Shown here one piece after another: positions 1 to 7,003 of a DNA stretch of 11,600 nt. The notes beneath the pieces are model-generated. The model had not been told where the DNA came from, made no database searches, and saw only the letters and a program-made list of their open reading frames with translations. Source of the stretch: CAZEYT01 sp964516295 (GTDB taxonomy: Bacteria; Verrucomicrobiota; Verrucomicrobiia; Chthoniobacterales; Terrimicrobiaceae); the NCBI GenBank assembly GCA_964516295.1, contig CAZEYT010000084.1, forward strand, positions 1 through 11,600, given 5' to 3'. The translations under genes were made by a program, and so were the position numbers. Positions within the stretch are counted from its first letter, which is position 1; every line of letters begins with the position of its first letter.

Positions 1-131
1 GAAGCCGCCACCAATCCGCCACTGAACCCCCCCCCCGGCAGGTTGTGCCCGCGCAGCAGAAGGAACAGCGAGAAAACCAGCAGAAGCCCCATGATCCACC
101 GGCACGTTGTGTTGAGAATAATCGTCTTCAT
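1..131 (-). CDS. mrpB: Na+/H+ antiporter subunit MrpB/MnhB, N-terminal fragment
   Basis: Only the first 43 complete codons are in the window; the gene continues past the left edge. The fragment starts MKTIILNTTCRWIMG, then one hydrophobic helix (about residues 14-26), then RGHNLPGGGFSGGL, which matches the conserved GHN-PGGGF-GGL signature of MrpB/MnhB (MnhB domain). MrpB is a small membrane subunit of the multi-subunit Mrp cation/proton antiporter, which exports sodium in exchange for protons. Its ATG overlaps the mrpA stop as ATGA, so the two are probably translationally coupled in one operon; subunits C-G would be expected further left. The PGGGF codons form a run of ten G on the coding strand. 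Family assignment is firm despite the short length. Confidence 0.9.
   Translation of the reverse strand, partial: MKTIILNTTCRWIMGLLLVFSLFLLLRGHNLPGGGFSGGLVAA
27..36. repeat. Homopolymer of ten C (G10 on the coding strand of mrpB)
   Basis: Ten consecutive C on the plus strand read as ten G in mrpB, covering the end of a Pro codon and three Gly codons. At this length the reading frame is intact and gives the expected PGGGF motif. Tracts this long are prone to slippage during replication and to sequencing error. It is the longest homopolymer I noticed in the window. Confidence 0.95.
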
Positions 132-2455
132 GGTTTCTGACGGCGATCCGGGCGGAGTTTCAGCATGGCCATGACGCCAAGGGCCGCGATGGCGAGAACC
201 GTGATTTCCCCGAGCGTATCGAGTGCCCGGAAATCCACCAGGATCACATTGACCACATTCCGGCCATTCGCGATGGGAAGGCTGTTCGCGCCCATGTATT
301 CGGAGATCGGAACGGCGAGGGACTCGAAATGAAACGCGATCATCACAAGCACCGTCATCACCGCACCGAAGGCGGTCGCGAGGATCGCATCACGGATGCG
401 CGTGGCCTTTGAAGAGAATTCACGCAGGAGCGGCAGACGGTAGAAGGCGAGGACAAAGAGGACGACGGTGAGTGTCTCCACAAGAATCTGGGTCATGGCC
501 AGGTCCGGCGCACTGAAGAGAAAGAAGAGGACAGCGACGCCGAGTCCAACCACTCCCAGCGTCAGGATGGCGGTAAACCGGGACGACACAAAGCACGTTG
601 CGACGGCGGCGACGATCATCAGGGCGCAAACCGTGACGCCGAGAATTGATGGCGGGATCATTCGGCCGAAGTTGAGAGCGATGGGATTCCGCGGAAGGAG
701 GAAAACGACCAGGAGCGTGAGAAACCCACCGACCGTGAGGACGTAATTCCGCAGCTTTCCGTTTTGGAGAACGTGAGTCTGCCACTTGGCGAAGCCGAGG
801 GTCGCGGCGAGAAGGCCGAAGTAGGCGCGCTCGGGGCCAATGGAGGCGAGAAAGGCGTAGAGCCCGCGGGAGGTTTTGCGCCACGCGCGCAGGACGAAAT
901 ACAGCGCGACGCCCGAGATCACGGTGAGGATGCTGAGAACGAGGGCAGTGTTCCAACCGTGCCAGAGTTTCAGGTTGGCTTCGAATGCCGGATCTCCAAC
1001 GACCGCGGAAGCGGCCGGACCGATGACCCGCTCGCCGATCCAACCCGGGAACATGCCGAATTTGATGGCGGCCGCGCCAAGGATGACGGGGCCGATCCAC
1101 ATCGTCCACGGTCCCTCGTGCGCGTGTTTCGGCGTCTCCCGGAACGAGCCAAAAAACGGACGAAGGCCGGTAACTGCAGCGAGAGCCACCATGGCGATGC
1201 TGGCCGAGACCCCGAGTGTTTCCCAGAGTACACCCGGACCCTCGGCCGCGAGCAGGGCCTTGTAGAAGTACTCCTTGCTGACGAATCCGATGAGCAGCGG
1301 GATGCCGGCCATCGAGAGGGCTCCGAGAACCGCGCCGGTGGCGGTGAAGGGCATCTTTCCGCGCAACCCCGAGAGGTCGCCGAGCTCGCGCGTTCCGGTC
1401 TCATGATCAATCGTGCCGGACGTCATGAAGAGCGCCGCTTTGTAGAGCGCGTGGGCAAACAGATAGGCAATGCACGCCTTGATCGCAAGGTCGGTGCCAA
1501 TGCCCAGAAGCATCGTGAGGGTGCCGAGGACGGAAAGTGTCGTGTAGGCGAGGATCTTTTTCAGGTCGCTCTTGCCGAGTGCGAGGAAAACGCCGGTCAT
1601 CATCGTCACGGCACCAACCGGGGCGACGATGGCCGTCCACAGCGTGTGATCCGCGAGGCACGGATGCAGGCGGGCGAGGAGAAAAACGCCTGCTTTGACC
1701 ATCGTGGCCGAGTGGAGGAAGGCACTTACCGGGGCCGGAGCGGCCATCGCGTTCGGAAGCCAGAAATGGAACGGGAACTGCGCCGATTTGGTGAAGGCAC
1801 CGAGGAGAATCAGGATCAGAATGACTGGAAAGCCCGGAAGCGCGGTGATCGTTCCGGCCGGAAGCGCGAGAAGACCGCTGATCTCAAACGTGCCGGCGCC
1901 GAGTCCGAGGAGAATGAACCCCGCCATCATGGCCAACCCGCCCGCGCCGGTCACCAAGAGAGCTTGCAGGGCCGAGGTGCGGGACTCCTCCTGCTCGTGA
2001 TAGTAGCCGATGAGGAGGAACGAGGTGATGCTCGTGAGTTCCCAAAAGATAAACAGGAGGATGAGATTGTCGGATGAGACGACGCCGAGCATCGCGGCCA
2101 TAAAGCCCAGGAGCGCTAGGTAAAATCGCCCGAGGGTCTTTTTTCCATTCAGGTAACCGCCCGCATACAATACCACGAACGTCCCGATGCCGCTGATGAC
2201 GAGCAGGAAAAGCAAACTCAGGCCGTCCACGAAAAAGCTGAGAGAAATGCCCAGCGATTCCGCCCACGGTGTTGAGGCGCGGATGGACCCGCCGCCGGCA
2301 ACGGCCGGGATCAACGTCGTGAAATACAGGAACGAGCCGAGCGGGAAAAGCGCCAGAAGGCGGCACAGCCGGTCGCCGAGAAAACGGTGAAGCGTGGGCG
2401 ACAGAAGCCCTGCCAGAAAAATCAATCCAATGCTGATCGCGACACCGTGGCCCAT
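128..2455 (-). CDS. mrpA: Na+/H+ antiporter subunit A, MrpA/MnhA
   Basis: 775-residue polytopic membrane protein, close to the roughly 800 residues usual for MrpA. Residues 1 to about 510 are the NuoL/NADH-dehydrogenase chain 5-like part. The residues thought to form the proton path are present: FWEL (E139), FTKSAQFPFHFWLP (K223, H230), FLHSATMVKAG (H248, K254), KSDLKK (K299, K300) and HALYKA (H335, K339). The C-terminal part carries the MrpA-specific SAPDLAMTQILVE (D651, E660) and DFRALDTLGEITVL (D741, D746, E750). These distinguish MrpA from complex I subunits and from MrpD. It is the largest subunit of the Mrp antiporter and acts in the inner membrane in sodium export and pH homeostasis. 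The ATG at 2455 fits the family N-terminus, but I see no Shine-Dalgarno before it. The gene overlaps mrpB by four bases and follows a hairpin element. Confidence 0.95.
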   Translation of the reverse strand: MGHGVAISIGLIFLAGLLSPTLHRFLGDRLCRLLALFPLGSFLYFTTLIPAVAGGGSIRASTPWAESLGISLSFFVDGLSLLFLLVISGIGTFVVLYAGGYLNGKKTLGRFYLALLGFMAAMLGVVSSDNLILLFIFWELTSITSFLLIGYYHEQEESRTSALQALLVTGAGGLAMMAGFILLGLGAGTFEISGLLALPAGTITALPGFPVILILILLGAFTKSAQFPFHFWLPNAMAAPAPVSAFLHSATMVKAGVFLLARLHPCLADHTLWTAIVAPVGAVTMMTGVFLALGKSDLKKILAYTTLSVLGTLTMLLGIGTDLAIKACIAYLFAHALYKAALFMTSGTIDHETGTRELGDLSGLRGKMPFTATGAVLGALSMAGIPLLIGFVSKEYFYKALLAAEGPGVLWETLGVSASIAMVALAAVTGLRPFFGSFRETPKHAHEGPWTMWIGPVILGAAAIKFGMFPGWIGERVIGPAASAVVGDPAFEANLKLWHGWNTALVLSILTVISGVALYFVLRAWRKTSRGLYAFLASIGPERAYFGLLAATLGFAKWQTHVLQNGKLRNYVLTVGGFLTLLVVFLLPRNPIALNFGRMIPPSILGVTVCALMIVAAVATCFVSSRFTAILTLGVVGLGVAVLFFLFSAPDLAMTQILVETLTVVLFVLAFYRLPLLREFSSKATRIRDAILATAFGAVMTVLVMIAFHFESLAVPISEYMGANSLPIANGRNVVNVILVDFRALDTLGEITVLAIAALGVMAMLKLRPDRRQKP

Positions 2456-2459
2456 GGGT

Positions 2460-2503
2460 AAAAAGGCCGCCTTAGTGGCGCGGAATGCGGGTTACTAAGG
2501 CGG
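2460..2503 (-). terminator. Hairpin plus T5 between antiporter gene and mrpA (terminator or attenuator)
   Basis: A perfect 10-bp inverted repeat, CCGCCTTAGT (2467-2476) against ACTAAGGCGG (2494-2503), encloses 17 bases. Read on the minus strand it is followed by CC and then five T (2464-2460). The hairpin begins 12 bases after the stop of the upstream antiporter gene and the T run ends four bases before the mrpA ATG. That geometry fits an intrinsic terminator, but a full stop would silence mrpA because no room is left for a promoter. A partial terminator, an attenuator or an mRNA-processing hairpin is therefore as likely. The rest of the 60-base gap has no gene; directly after the upstream stop lies CCTCCTCCCC, which resembles an anti-Shine-Dalgarno sequence. 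Confidence 0.6.
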
Positions 2504-2515
2504 ATGGGGAGGAGG

Positions 2516-3829
2516 TCAAAAGATCCGCCATGGTGAAAAGAAGAGCAGGCTCACGAGAATGAAAATCGGGAGCAGGATGGGTAGGGAGTATTTGAAGATG
2601 TAACCGAAAAAATCCGGCGTCTTGACCTTGGCATGATCGGCAATCGATTTGACCATGAGGTTGGGGCCGTTGCCGATGTAGGTCATCGCGCCAAAGAACA
2701 CCGCGCCCAGCGAGATGGCGAGGATCTCGCGGGGATGATTCGCGATCTCGACGAGAACGTCGGCGCGATGGTCGATGTTGAGGTGATGGAGTCCCATTTC
2801 GGCAGACAGGAAAGTGAGGTAGGTCGGCGCGTTGTCAAGGAAGGCCGACAAAAATCCGGCGGCGAAGAAAAACTGCATCGGCGAGTTGATGCCCAGATCG
2901 CCTGCGTGCTTGCCGAGATAATCCAACGCCGGAACCATCGTCGCAAAGATGCCGAGAAACAACCAAGCTACTTCTTTGATCGGGGCAAAGGAAAAAGCGT
3001 TCGCCTCGTGCACCGGTCTGGGGGTGGTGAAAAACGATGCCGCCGCCGCAGCGGCCATGATGGCCTCCGGCACCAGAAACGGCAGAGAGGAATTGTAAAG
3101 AACCGCTCCCAGGATGACCGCGATGAAAAGAAGATTGTGGAGACCGTCGAAGCGCCACTTTTCCTCCGCGGTCATTCGTTCGCTGATCTCCGCAGGCGGC
3201 CTTCGGAAATTGATCGAGTCCGCGATGTAAAAGAACACGAGCAAAAGCGAAACCACAATGAGCCAAGCCACCCAGCTGTGCTGGAGGTTCCACCAAAACG
3301 GGATGCCTTTGAGATACCCGAGGAAAAGCGGCGGGTCGCCGATGGGCGTGAGACAGCCGGCCACATTGCTCACGACGAAGATGAAGATCACGATGTGAAA
3401 AGCCGTGATCCGGTATTTGTTCATGCGGATCCACGGCCGGATGAGGAGCATCGAGGCCCCGGTCGTTCCGATAATGTTCGAAATAACCGCTCCGATAAAA
3501 AGAAAGACGACGTTCGTCAGCGGTTTCGCCTCGCCTTTGACATTGATATGAATGCCGCCCGCCACCACGAAGAGCGAACCGATGAGTGCAATGAAGCTGA
3601 TGTATTCATGCACGACATGGCCGAAGCGTTCCGCCTGATGCAGGCCGAAGAGGTAATAACAGACCGTAATGAGCCCGAGGCCGACCGCGACCTTCGGATA
3701 GTGATGGTGCCACCAAGTCGGTATCGCAAGCGGGGCCACGGCGATGAGAAGCAACATTGCGGCGAATGGAAGAATCATCCACGGGTTGACTTCGTAAGAG
3801 CCGGCCGCGGAAGCGAGAAGGTGGGTCAT
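2516..3829 (-). CDS. Sodium:proton antiporter of the CitMHS / ArsB-NhaD superfamily
   Basis: 437-residue membrane protein with about 11-12 hydrophobic segments. Signature motifs of the ion transporter superfamily are seen: GTTGAS (121-126) followed by a basic RPWIRMN stretch, SNVAGCLTPIGDPP (154-167), FLDNAPT (330-336) and YIGNGPNLM (384-392). The polar hairpin residues D165, D332, N333 and N390 are the likely ion-binding positions. Proteins of this type are usually annotated as sodium:proton antiporters; a carboxylate or other anion substrate cannot be excluded from sequence. It lies 60 bases upstream of mrpA on the same strand, which supports a role in sodium or pH homeostasis. The ATG at 3829 gives a short hydrophilic lead before the first helix; M18 (3778) is an alternative start. 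Its start is only 14 bases from the divergent lipoprotein gene. Confidence 0.85.
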   Translation of the reverse strand: MTHLLASAAGSYEVNPWMILPFAAMLLLIAVAPLAIPTWWHHHYPKVAVGLGLITVCYYLFGLHQAERFGHVVHEYISFIALIGSLFVVAGGIHINVKGEAKPLTNVVFLFIGAVISNIIGTTGASMLLIRPWIRMNKYRITAFHIVIFIFVVSNVAGCLTPIGDPPLFLGYLKGIPFWWNLQHSWVAWLIVVSLLLVFFYIADSINFRRPPAEISERMTAEEKWRFDGLHNLLFIAVILGAVLYNSSLPFLVPEAIMAAAAAASFFTTPRPVHEANAFSFAPIKEVAWLFLGIFATMVPALDYLGKHAGDLGINSPMQFFFAAGFLSAFLDNAPTYLTFLSAEMGLHHLNIDHRADVLVEIANHPREILAISLGAVFFGAMTYIGNGPNLMVKSIADHAKVKTPDFFGYIFKYSLPILLPIFILVSLLFFSPWRIF

Positions 3830-3840
3830 GAAGGCTTTTT

Positions 3841-3869
3841 TTAATGGACATGGGGGATTCGCCCTTCAA
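3841..3869 (-). promoter_or_regulatory. Weak candidate promoter for the antiporter gene
   Basis: On the minus strand TTGAAG (3869-3864) and CATTAA (3846-3841) are separated by exactly 17 bases. Matches to the sigma-70 consensus are only moderate (about four and three of six). Transcription from it would begin almost at the antiporter ATG, giving a very short leader. It lies inside the first codons of the divergent lipoprotein gene. This is a pattern match only. Confidence 0.2.
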
Positions 3870-4656
3870 GAACAAAGCCCGCATGCTGAAGTGTTTTTCT
3901 CGTCCCGATCTCCTTGTCCGTCTCTCCACAGCGGCGGCCGCGTTGGTCCTCGCCTCGTGCGCATCGGTCAGTGTCAAGGAAACCCACCGGATGCATCCGG
4001 AGGGGCCGACCAAGCGCCCGCTGAAGGTTTTTGTCGCTCCGTTTACGTTCACGGAGAACCGGATCCGCGTGGATCGCGAGGGCGCGGAGTTGGAGGCGTT
4101 TAAGTTTGACCTTCGGGAGCGGATGACCCGGCAATTGATCCAACGGCTCCCCAAACACGTCGCGCCCGGCGAGGCGGTCGCGGCGACTGCGCCGCTACCA
4201 CGGGGGAGTTACTGGCTGATCACGGGAAACTTCGATCGCGTCTATCAGGGAAGCCGTTTCCTCCGTTCGGTGGTCGGCTTTGGGGCAGGCGGGACAAAAA
4301 TGGACAGCACTGTGACGGTCTGGGATTTGTCCGGGTCGAAGAAAAAGCCGTTCTTGCGGATTCAAACGACCGGAGGCTCAAATGTTTCTCCCGGGGTGGG
4401 AGGAGTCGTGACGTTCTTTGTCTCCGGCCCGATGGCGTTGACATCGCTTTTCAATGTCGTGGATGGCGTCCGGAGCGGGGTGACGTTTGATACCATCCGG
4501 ACTTCACGCGAGGTCAACGCCGCAATGTCAGAGTTTCTTTTTCAGCAGGGGATCATCTCCGAGCAAGAAGCCGTGGGGCCGAAGCGGCTCGGTCGCCTGC
4601 CGGATCGCATGGCCCCGCCCGAGCCGCGTCGTCCTCTGCCTGAGCCGGTGCCCTGA
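3844..4656 (+). CDS. DUF4410 domain lipoprotein
   Basis: 270 residues. A basic N-terminus is followed by a hydrophobic stretch and a lipobox LASC (residues 36-39), so Cys39 is the probable lipidated residue. The mature part contains the DUF4410 core: YWLITGNFDRVYQGSR (123-138), VGFGAGGTKM (144-153) and a TVTVWDL strand (156-162). The C-terminus is Pro/Arg-rich. The function of DUF4410 proteins is not known to me. The start at 3844 has GAAGG nine bases upstream; ATG at 3883 (M14) would give a shorter, more standard 26-residue signal peptide but lacks a visible ribosome binding site. The stop overlaps the next start as TGATG, indicating translational coupling to the flippase-like gene. Domain call is good, exact start uncertain. 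Confidence 0.85.
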   Translation: MDMGDSPFKNKARMLKCFSRPDLLVRLSTAAAALVLASCASVSVKETHRMHPEGPTKRPLKVFVAPFTFTENRIRVDREGAELEAFKFDLRERMTRQLIQRLPKHVAPGEAVAATAPLPRGSYWLITGNFDRVYQGSRFLRSVVGFGAGGTKMDSTVTVWDLSGSKKKPFLRIQTTGGSNVSPGVGGVVTFFVSGPMALTSLFNVVDGVRSGVTFDTIRTSREVNAAMSEFLFQQGIISEQEAVGPKRLGRLPDRMAPPEPRRPLPEPVP

Positions 4657-5630
4657 TGGAGGGGGAGGGATCAGGCCGAGAACGCCGGCGGCTGTGGCTG
4701 GCGCTTCAATTGACCGTCAGCCTCAGTTTGCTTGCGTGGCTTTTTCTGCGCGGGGAGTTTTGGGCCGATGCGCGAACGGCGCTCGCCGGAGCAAATCCCG
4801 GCTGGCTTCTCGGCGGCATACTGCTTGCCGGCGTGGTGCAGGCTCTCTGTCTCCTGCGCTGGAAGATTTTTCTGACCATGGCGGGAGTGGTGGTGTCATG
4901 GCGGGAGGCGGCCGGAGTTTTCTTTGCCGGTCTTTTCACAGGCCTGTTCCTTCCCGGCGGAGCTGGCGGGGATGTGGTGAAGATCGGACTGCTGGCAGCC
5001 CGGGGGCATGACGCCGCCTTGTCGGCCGTGTCTGTCGTGATGGACCGGCTTTGCGGGTCGGTGTCGATGATTCTCACCGGGGTTTCGCTCATGTGGTGGC
5101 ATCGTGACTGGCTGGGACAAAGCCCGGAAGTGGCGGGGATCCGGGACGGGATTCTGGTCTATCTGGCTGTTCTGGCCGGGCTGGTGACGCTCTCGATTGT
5201 CCTTTGCTGGCGTGGGATTGTGGATCGCTGGCCCGCGCGGCTTCCCGGACGCGAAAAGCTGGCCTCGCTCGCGGGAGCCTATTTTCGATGTGCTGTCGAA
5301 TGGCCGCGCAGTCTTCTCGCGGTCGCCATCTCGTGCGTGATGCTGATTCTCTACTTTCTCACGTTTTTTTTCAGTGCGCGGGCGTGTGGGCTCGAAATGG
5401 GGGCGGGCGACTTTTTGGCGATCATGCCCGCAGTGGATATTCTCGCCGGGCTCCCTGTGAGCCTCGGCGGACTCGGTGTGCGCGAGGCGGTTTTTGTCTT
5501 GCTGTTGGGTCAGCTGGCCGGTGTGGCCGGTGGCGTGTCGGTGACCATTTCGTTGACGGGATATTTCCTGTCGGCCCTCTGGGCGCTACCGGGGGCGGTT
5601 TTGTGGATGATGGGGGGACGGCAACGATGA
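4656..5630 (+). CDS. Flippase-like integral membrane protein (LPG_synthase_TM family)
   Basis: 324 residues, mostly hydrophobic, with about eight membrane segments. Family motifs are RWKIFL (68-73), FLPGGAGGDVVKI (98-110), VVMDRLCG (127-134) and LPVSLGGLGVREAVF (266-280). These match the LPG_synthase_TM / UPF0104 (YbhN, AglD-like) group. Members include the flippase half of MprF and proteins linked to membrane-lipid or glycolipid transfer. The soluble lysyl-transferase domain of MprF is absent, so aminoacylation of lipid is not suggested. It is coupled on both sides: it starts inside the lipoprotein stop (TGATG) and ends in ATGA overlapping the methyltransferase. Its substrate is unknown; an envelope lipid is the natural inference. 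Confidence 0.88.
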   Translation: MEGEGSGRERRRLWLALQLTVSLSLLAWLFLRGEFWADARTALAGANPGWLLGGILLAGVVQALCLLRWKIFLTMAGVVVSWREAAGVFFAGLFTGLFLPGGAGGDVVKIGLLAARGHDAALSAVSVVMDRLCGSVSMILTGVSLMWWHRDWLGQSPEVAGIRDGILVYLAVLAGLVTLSIVLCWRGIVDRWPARLPGREKLASLAGAYFRCAVEWPRSLLAVAISCVMLILYFLTFFFSARACGLEMGAGDFLAIMPAVDILAGLPVSLGGLGVREAVFVLLLGQLAGVAGGVSVTISLTGYFLSALWALPGAVLWMMGGRQR

Positions 5631-6289
5631 ACCCGGCGGCCCGGGCGGCGGCGGAGCGGTTCCGCGATGATCGTATGCTTCATGGCTACACGCGGGGCAA
5701 GACGGCGTGGGATCCGGCCTATCCGGCCGCCGCGGATCTTCTCCGGGATCGCCCGCTGCCGGTTCTTGATATCGGATGCGGCGTCGGAATTCTTGGCGCC
5801 TATCTGCGCGAGGCGGGATGTCGGCAGCCGATTCTTGGAATCGAGCCGGACGCATCAAAAGTAGCCCAGGCTGTGCGGCGGGTGGGCGCGTTTTATCCTG
5901 AAATGGAATTCCGCTTGGGGGATGCCCAGTCCTTGCCGGACTTTTCGGGCGACGTGGTCGTGTTGGATGTTTTGCACTACATGGAGCGCCCGGTGCAGGC
6001 CGAAGTTCTCCGGGAAATCTCCGTGCGACTGGCCCCGGGGGGAATGGCTTTGATCCGGACAACCTTCCGGGATCGCTCCTGGCGCTACGCCGCGACATTG
6101 ATGGAAGAGACGTTCGTGCGGTTGAGCGGATGGATTCGCGGCGGTCGGTGTTTGTTCCCGACCCGTGAAGAAGTTCTCAACCCGCTTCGCGACGCCGGGC
6201 TGGACGTGGACGTGCAACCGATGTGGGGACGAACACCGTTCAACAGCCATCTGGTCGTCGCCCGCCGCGGGGGGCGAGATGGACGTTGA
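5627..6289 (+). CDS. Class I SAM-dependent methyltransferase
   Basis: 220 residues, no signal peptide or membrane helix, so cytoplasmic. The Rossmann SAM-binding motif I is VLDIGCGVG (46-54), with the acidic residue E73 (GIEPD) ending strand 2, GDAQSL (98-103), LDVLHY (113-118) and LAPGG (135-139). The C-terminal part has a FRDRSWRY segment (147-154) and WGRTPFNSHLV (200-210), which I recall, without being able to check, from methyltransferases next to lipid or aryl-polyene-type genes. The ATG at 5627 was chosen over an upstream extension because it overlaps the preceding stop (ATGA), has GGGGGGA eight bases upstream, and the earlier codons are the flippase-like gene read in another frame. 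Substrate not predictable from sequence. Confidence 0.88.
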   Translation: MNPAARAAAERFRDDRMLHGYTRGKTAWDPAYPAAADLLRDRPLPVLDIGCGVGILGAYLREAGCRQPILGIEPDASKVAQAVRRVGAFYPEMEFRLGDAQSLPDFSGDVVVLDVLHYMERPVQAEVLREISVRLAPGGMALIRTTFRDRSWRYAATLMEETFVRLSGWIRGGRCLFPTREEVLNPLRDAGLDVDVQPMWGRTPFNSHLVVARRGGRDGR

Positions 6290-6855
6290 TCGGGGACATG
6301 CGAGCAGCGAAAGTCGGTGTGTGTTGTTCCGTGGCTGCCTGCTTTTGACCTTCGGCCTGCTCGGGCTTTCTCGGGCTGCGGCGGGGCCTATTGTTTTGTT
6401 CCGCTGTCGGCCGGATACGATCCCCGCTCGTCGCTCCTGCATGCGCTGCCGACGATAGAACTCCGCCCGGGCGAAACCCGAACAGGGATGGTCGCGAAGG
6501 AGCGTTTGATCGGTCGGCATTCGCAGGTGCTGTTTCCGAGGATCCGCGGATCGTTCTGATCTGGAGACCTCGGAAAACCGGCGATCTGGTCCATCTGCAA
6601 GCCATCGCTCCGGGCACTACGCTCGTCCACGGCGGAGATTTTCCATTTGAACACTGGGATCTCAACAAAAACCTCCTCGAGCGGACTGCCTGGCGTTGGT
6701 CGTTGCGGAAATATCTGTCGCCGAATCCCACGGACGCCGAGTTTCGGGCGATGTCCGACGCCGGTCTGTGGAAAACCGTCGTCCACTCCCGCTCGACTGT
6801 TGCCCTGCGGATCATCGTCGAGCAGGACCGTTTGGAGTTTTGGCCCTCCCGTTAG
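6279..6855 (+). pseudogene. Probable disrupted gene for an exported protein, split over three frames
   Basis: An ATG at 6279 overlaps the methyltransferase stop by 11 bases and has a G6 run four bases upstream. It encodes a clear signal peptide: basic start, hydrophobic CLLLTFGLLGLS, then RAAAG. This frame ends at 6458. From about 6400 the protein-like signal moves to another frame (SAGYDPRSSLLHALPTIEL to RLIGRHSQVLF), which stops at 6559. From about 6540 it moves again to SEDPRIVLIWRPRK through WDLNKNLLERTAWRW to LEFWPSR, ending at 6855. Each change equals loss of one base (or gain of two). The off-frame parts are Arg/Pro/Cys-rich and unlike real protein. The last frame has no ATG before 6751. 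I do not recognise the family. The options are a pseudogene, two sequence errors, or separate small ORFs, and a pseudogene or errors seem likeliest. Confidence 0.55.
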
Positions 6856-7003
6856 GCCCCGAGGCAGTGCCTGTGTCCCGTCACGGGAGAGGTCCCGAAG
6901 CCTGAGCGGGAAAAACGTTTGCAGGCCGGTTTTGCCCGACCATGATGGGCTGCTGCATGAATGTCCCAATCCCTTTCCCGTTGCTTTCCGGAGGTGTGAA
7001 CTG
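6856..7003 (+). promoter_or_regulatory. hisS leader with alternating complementary repeats
   Basis: This 148-base stretch separates the disrupted gene from hisS. AGGCAgTGCCT (6862-6872) is a perfect palindrome around one base. It is followed by four alternating copies of a 5-mer and its complement: TCCCG 6876-6880, CGGGA 6884-6888, TCCCG 6893-6897 and CGGGA 6907-6911. A fifth TCCCG lies at 6976-6980. The second and third copies can form a 5-bp hairpin with loop GAGG, the third and fourth a 5-bp hairpin with a 9-base loop. These pairings exclude each other. No clear sigma-70 promoter or T-rich terminator is seen. A 20-codon ORF (6942-7004) ends in TGATG at the hisS start. Regulatory meaning is inferred. 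Confidence 0.35.
6990..6996 (+). promoter_or_regulatory. Strong Shine-Dalgarno of hisS
   Basis: GGAGGTG lies seven bases before the ATG at 7004. It is the best ribosome binding site I see in the window and fixes the hisS start against the longer open frame that begins far upstream. Confidence 0.85.

Noticed and set aside
764..2077. 437-codon open frame on the plus strand opposite mrpA
   Set aside because: Its product is Arg/Glu/Gly-rich without domains, and the opposite strand encodes a conserved MrpA over the whole stretch.
2633..3844. 403-codon open frame on the plus strand opposite the antiporter gene
   Set aside because: A charged, low-complexity product antisense to a clear membrane transporter; a codon-bias shadow.
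5204..5626. N-terminal extension of the methyltransferase
   Set aside because: It is the flippase-like gene read in another frame; the methyltransferase fold is complete from 5627.
6391..6855. Independent gene starting at TTG 6391
   Set aside because: No convincing ribosome binding site, and its first 45 or so residues look off-frame while another frame there looks coding. It fits better as the last part of a frameshifted gene.
6893..6911. Terminator after the disrupted gene
   Set aside because: The 5-bp stem is followed by A rather than T on the plus strand, and there is no minus-strand gene for it to end.
6647..7003. N-terminal extension of hisS
   Set aside because: The extension overlaps the preceding gene remnant in another frame and looks non-protein-like; the strong GGAGGTG site and the family N-terminus both point to 7004.
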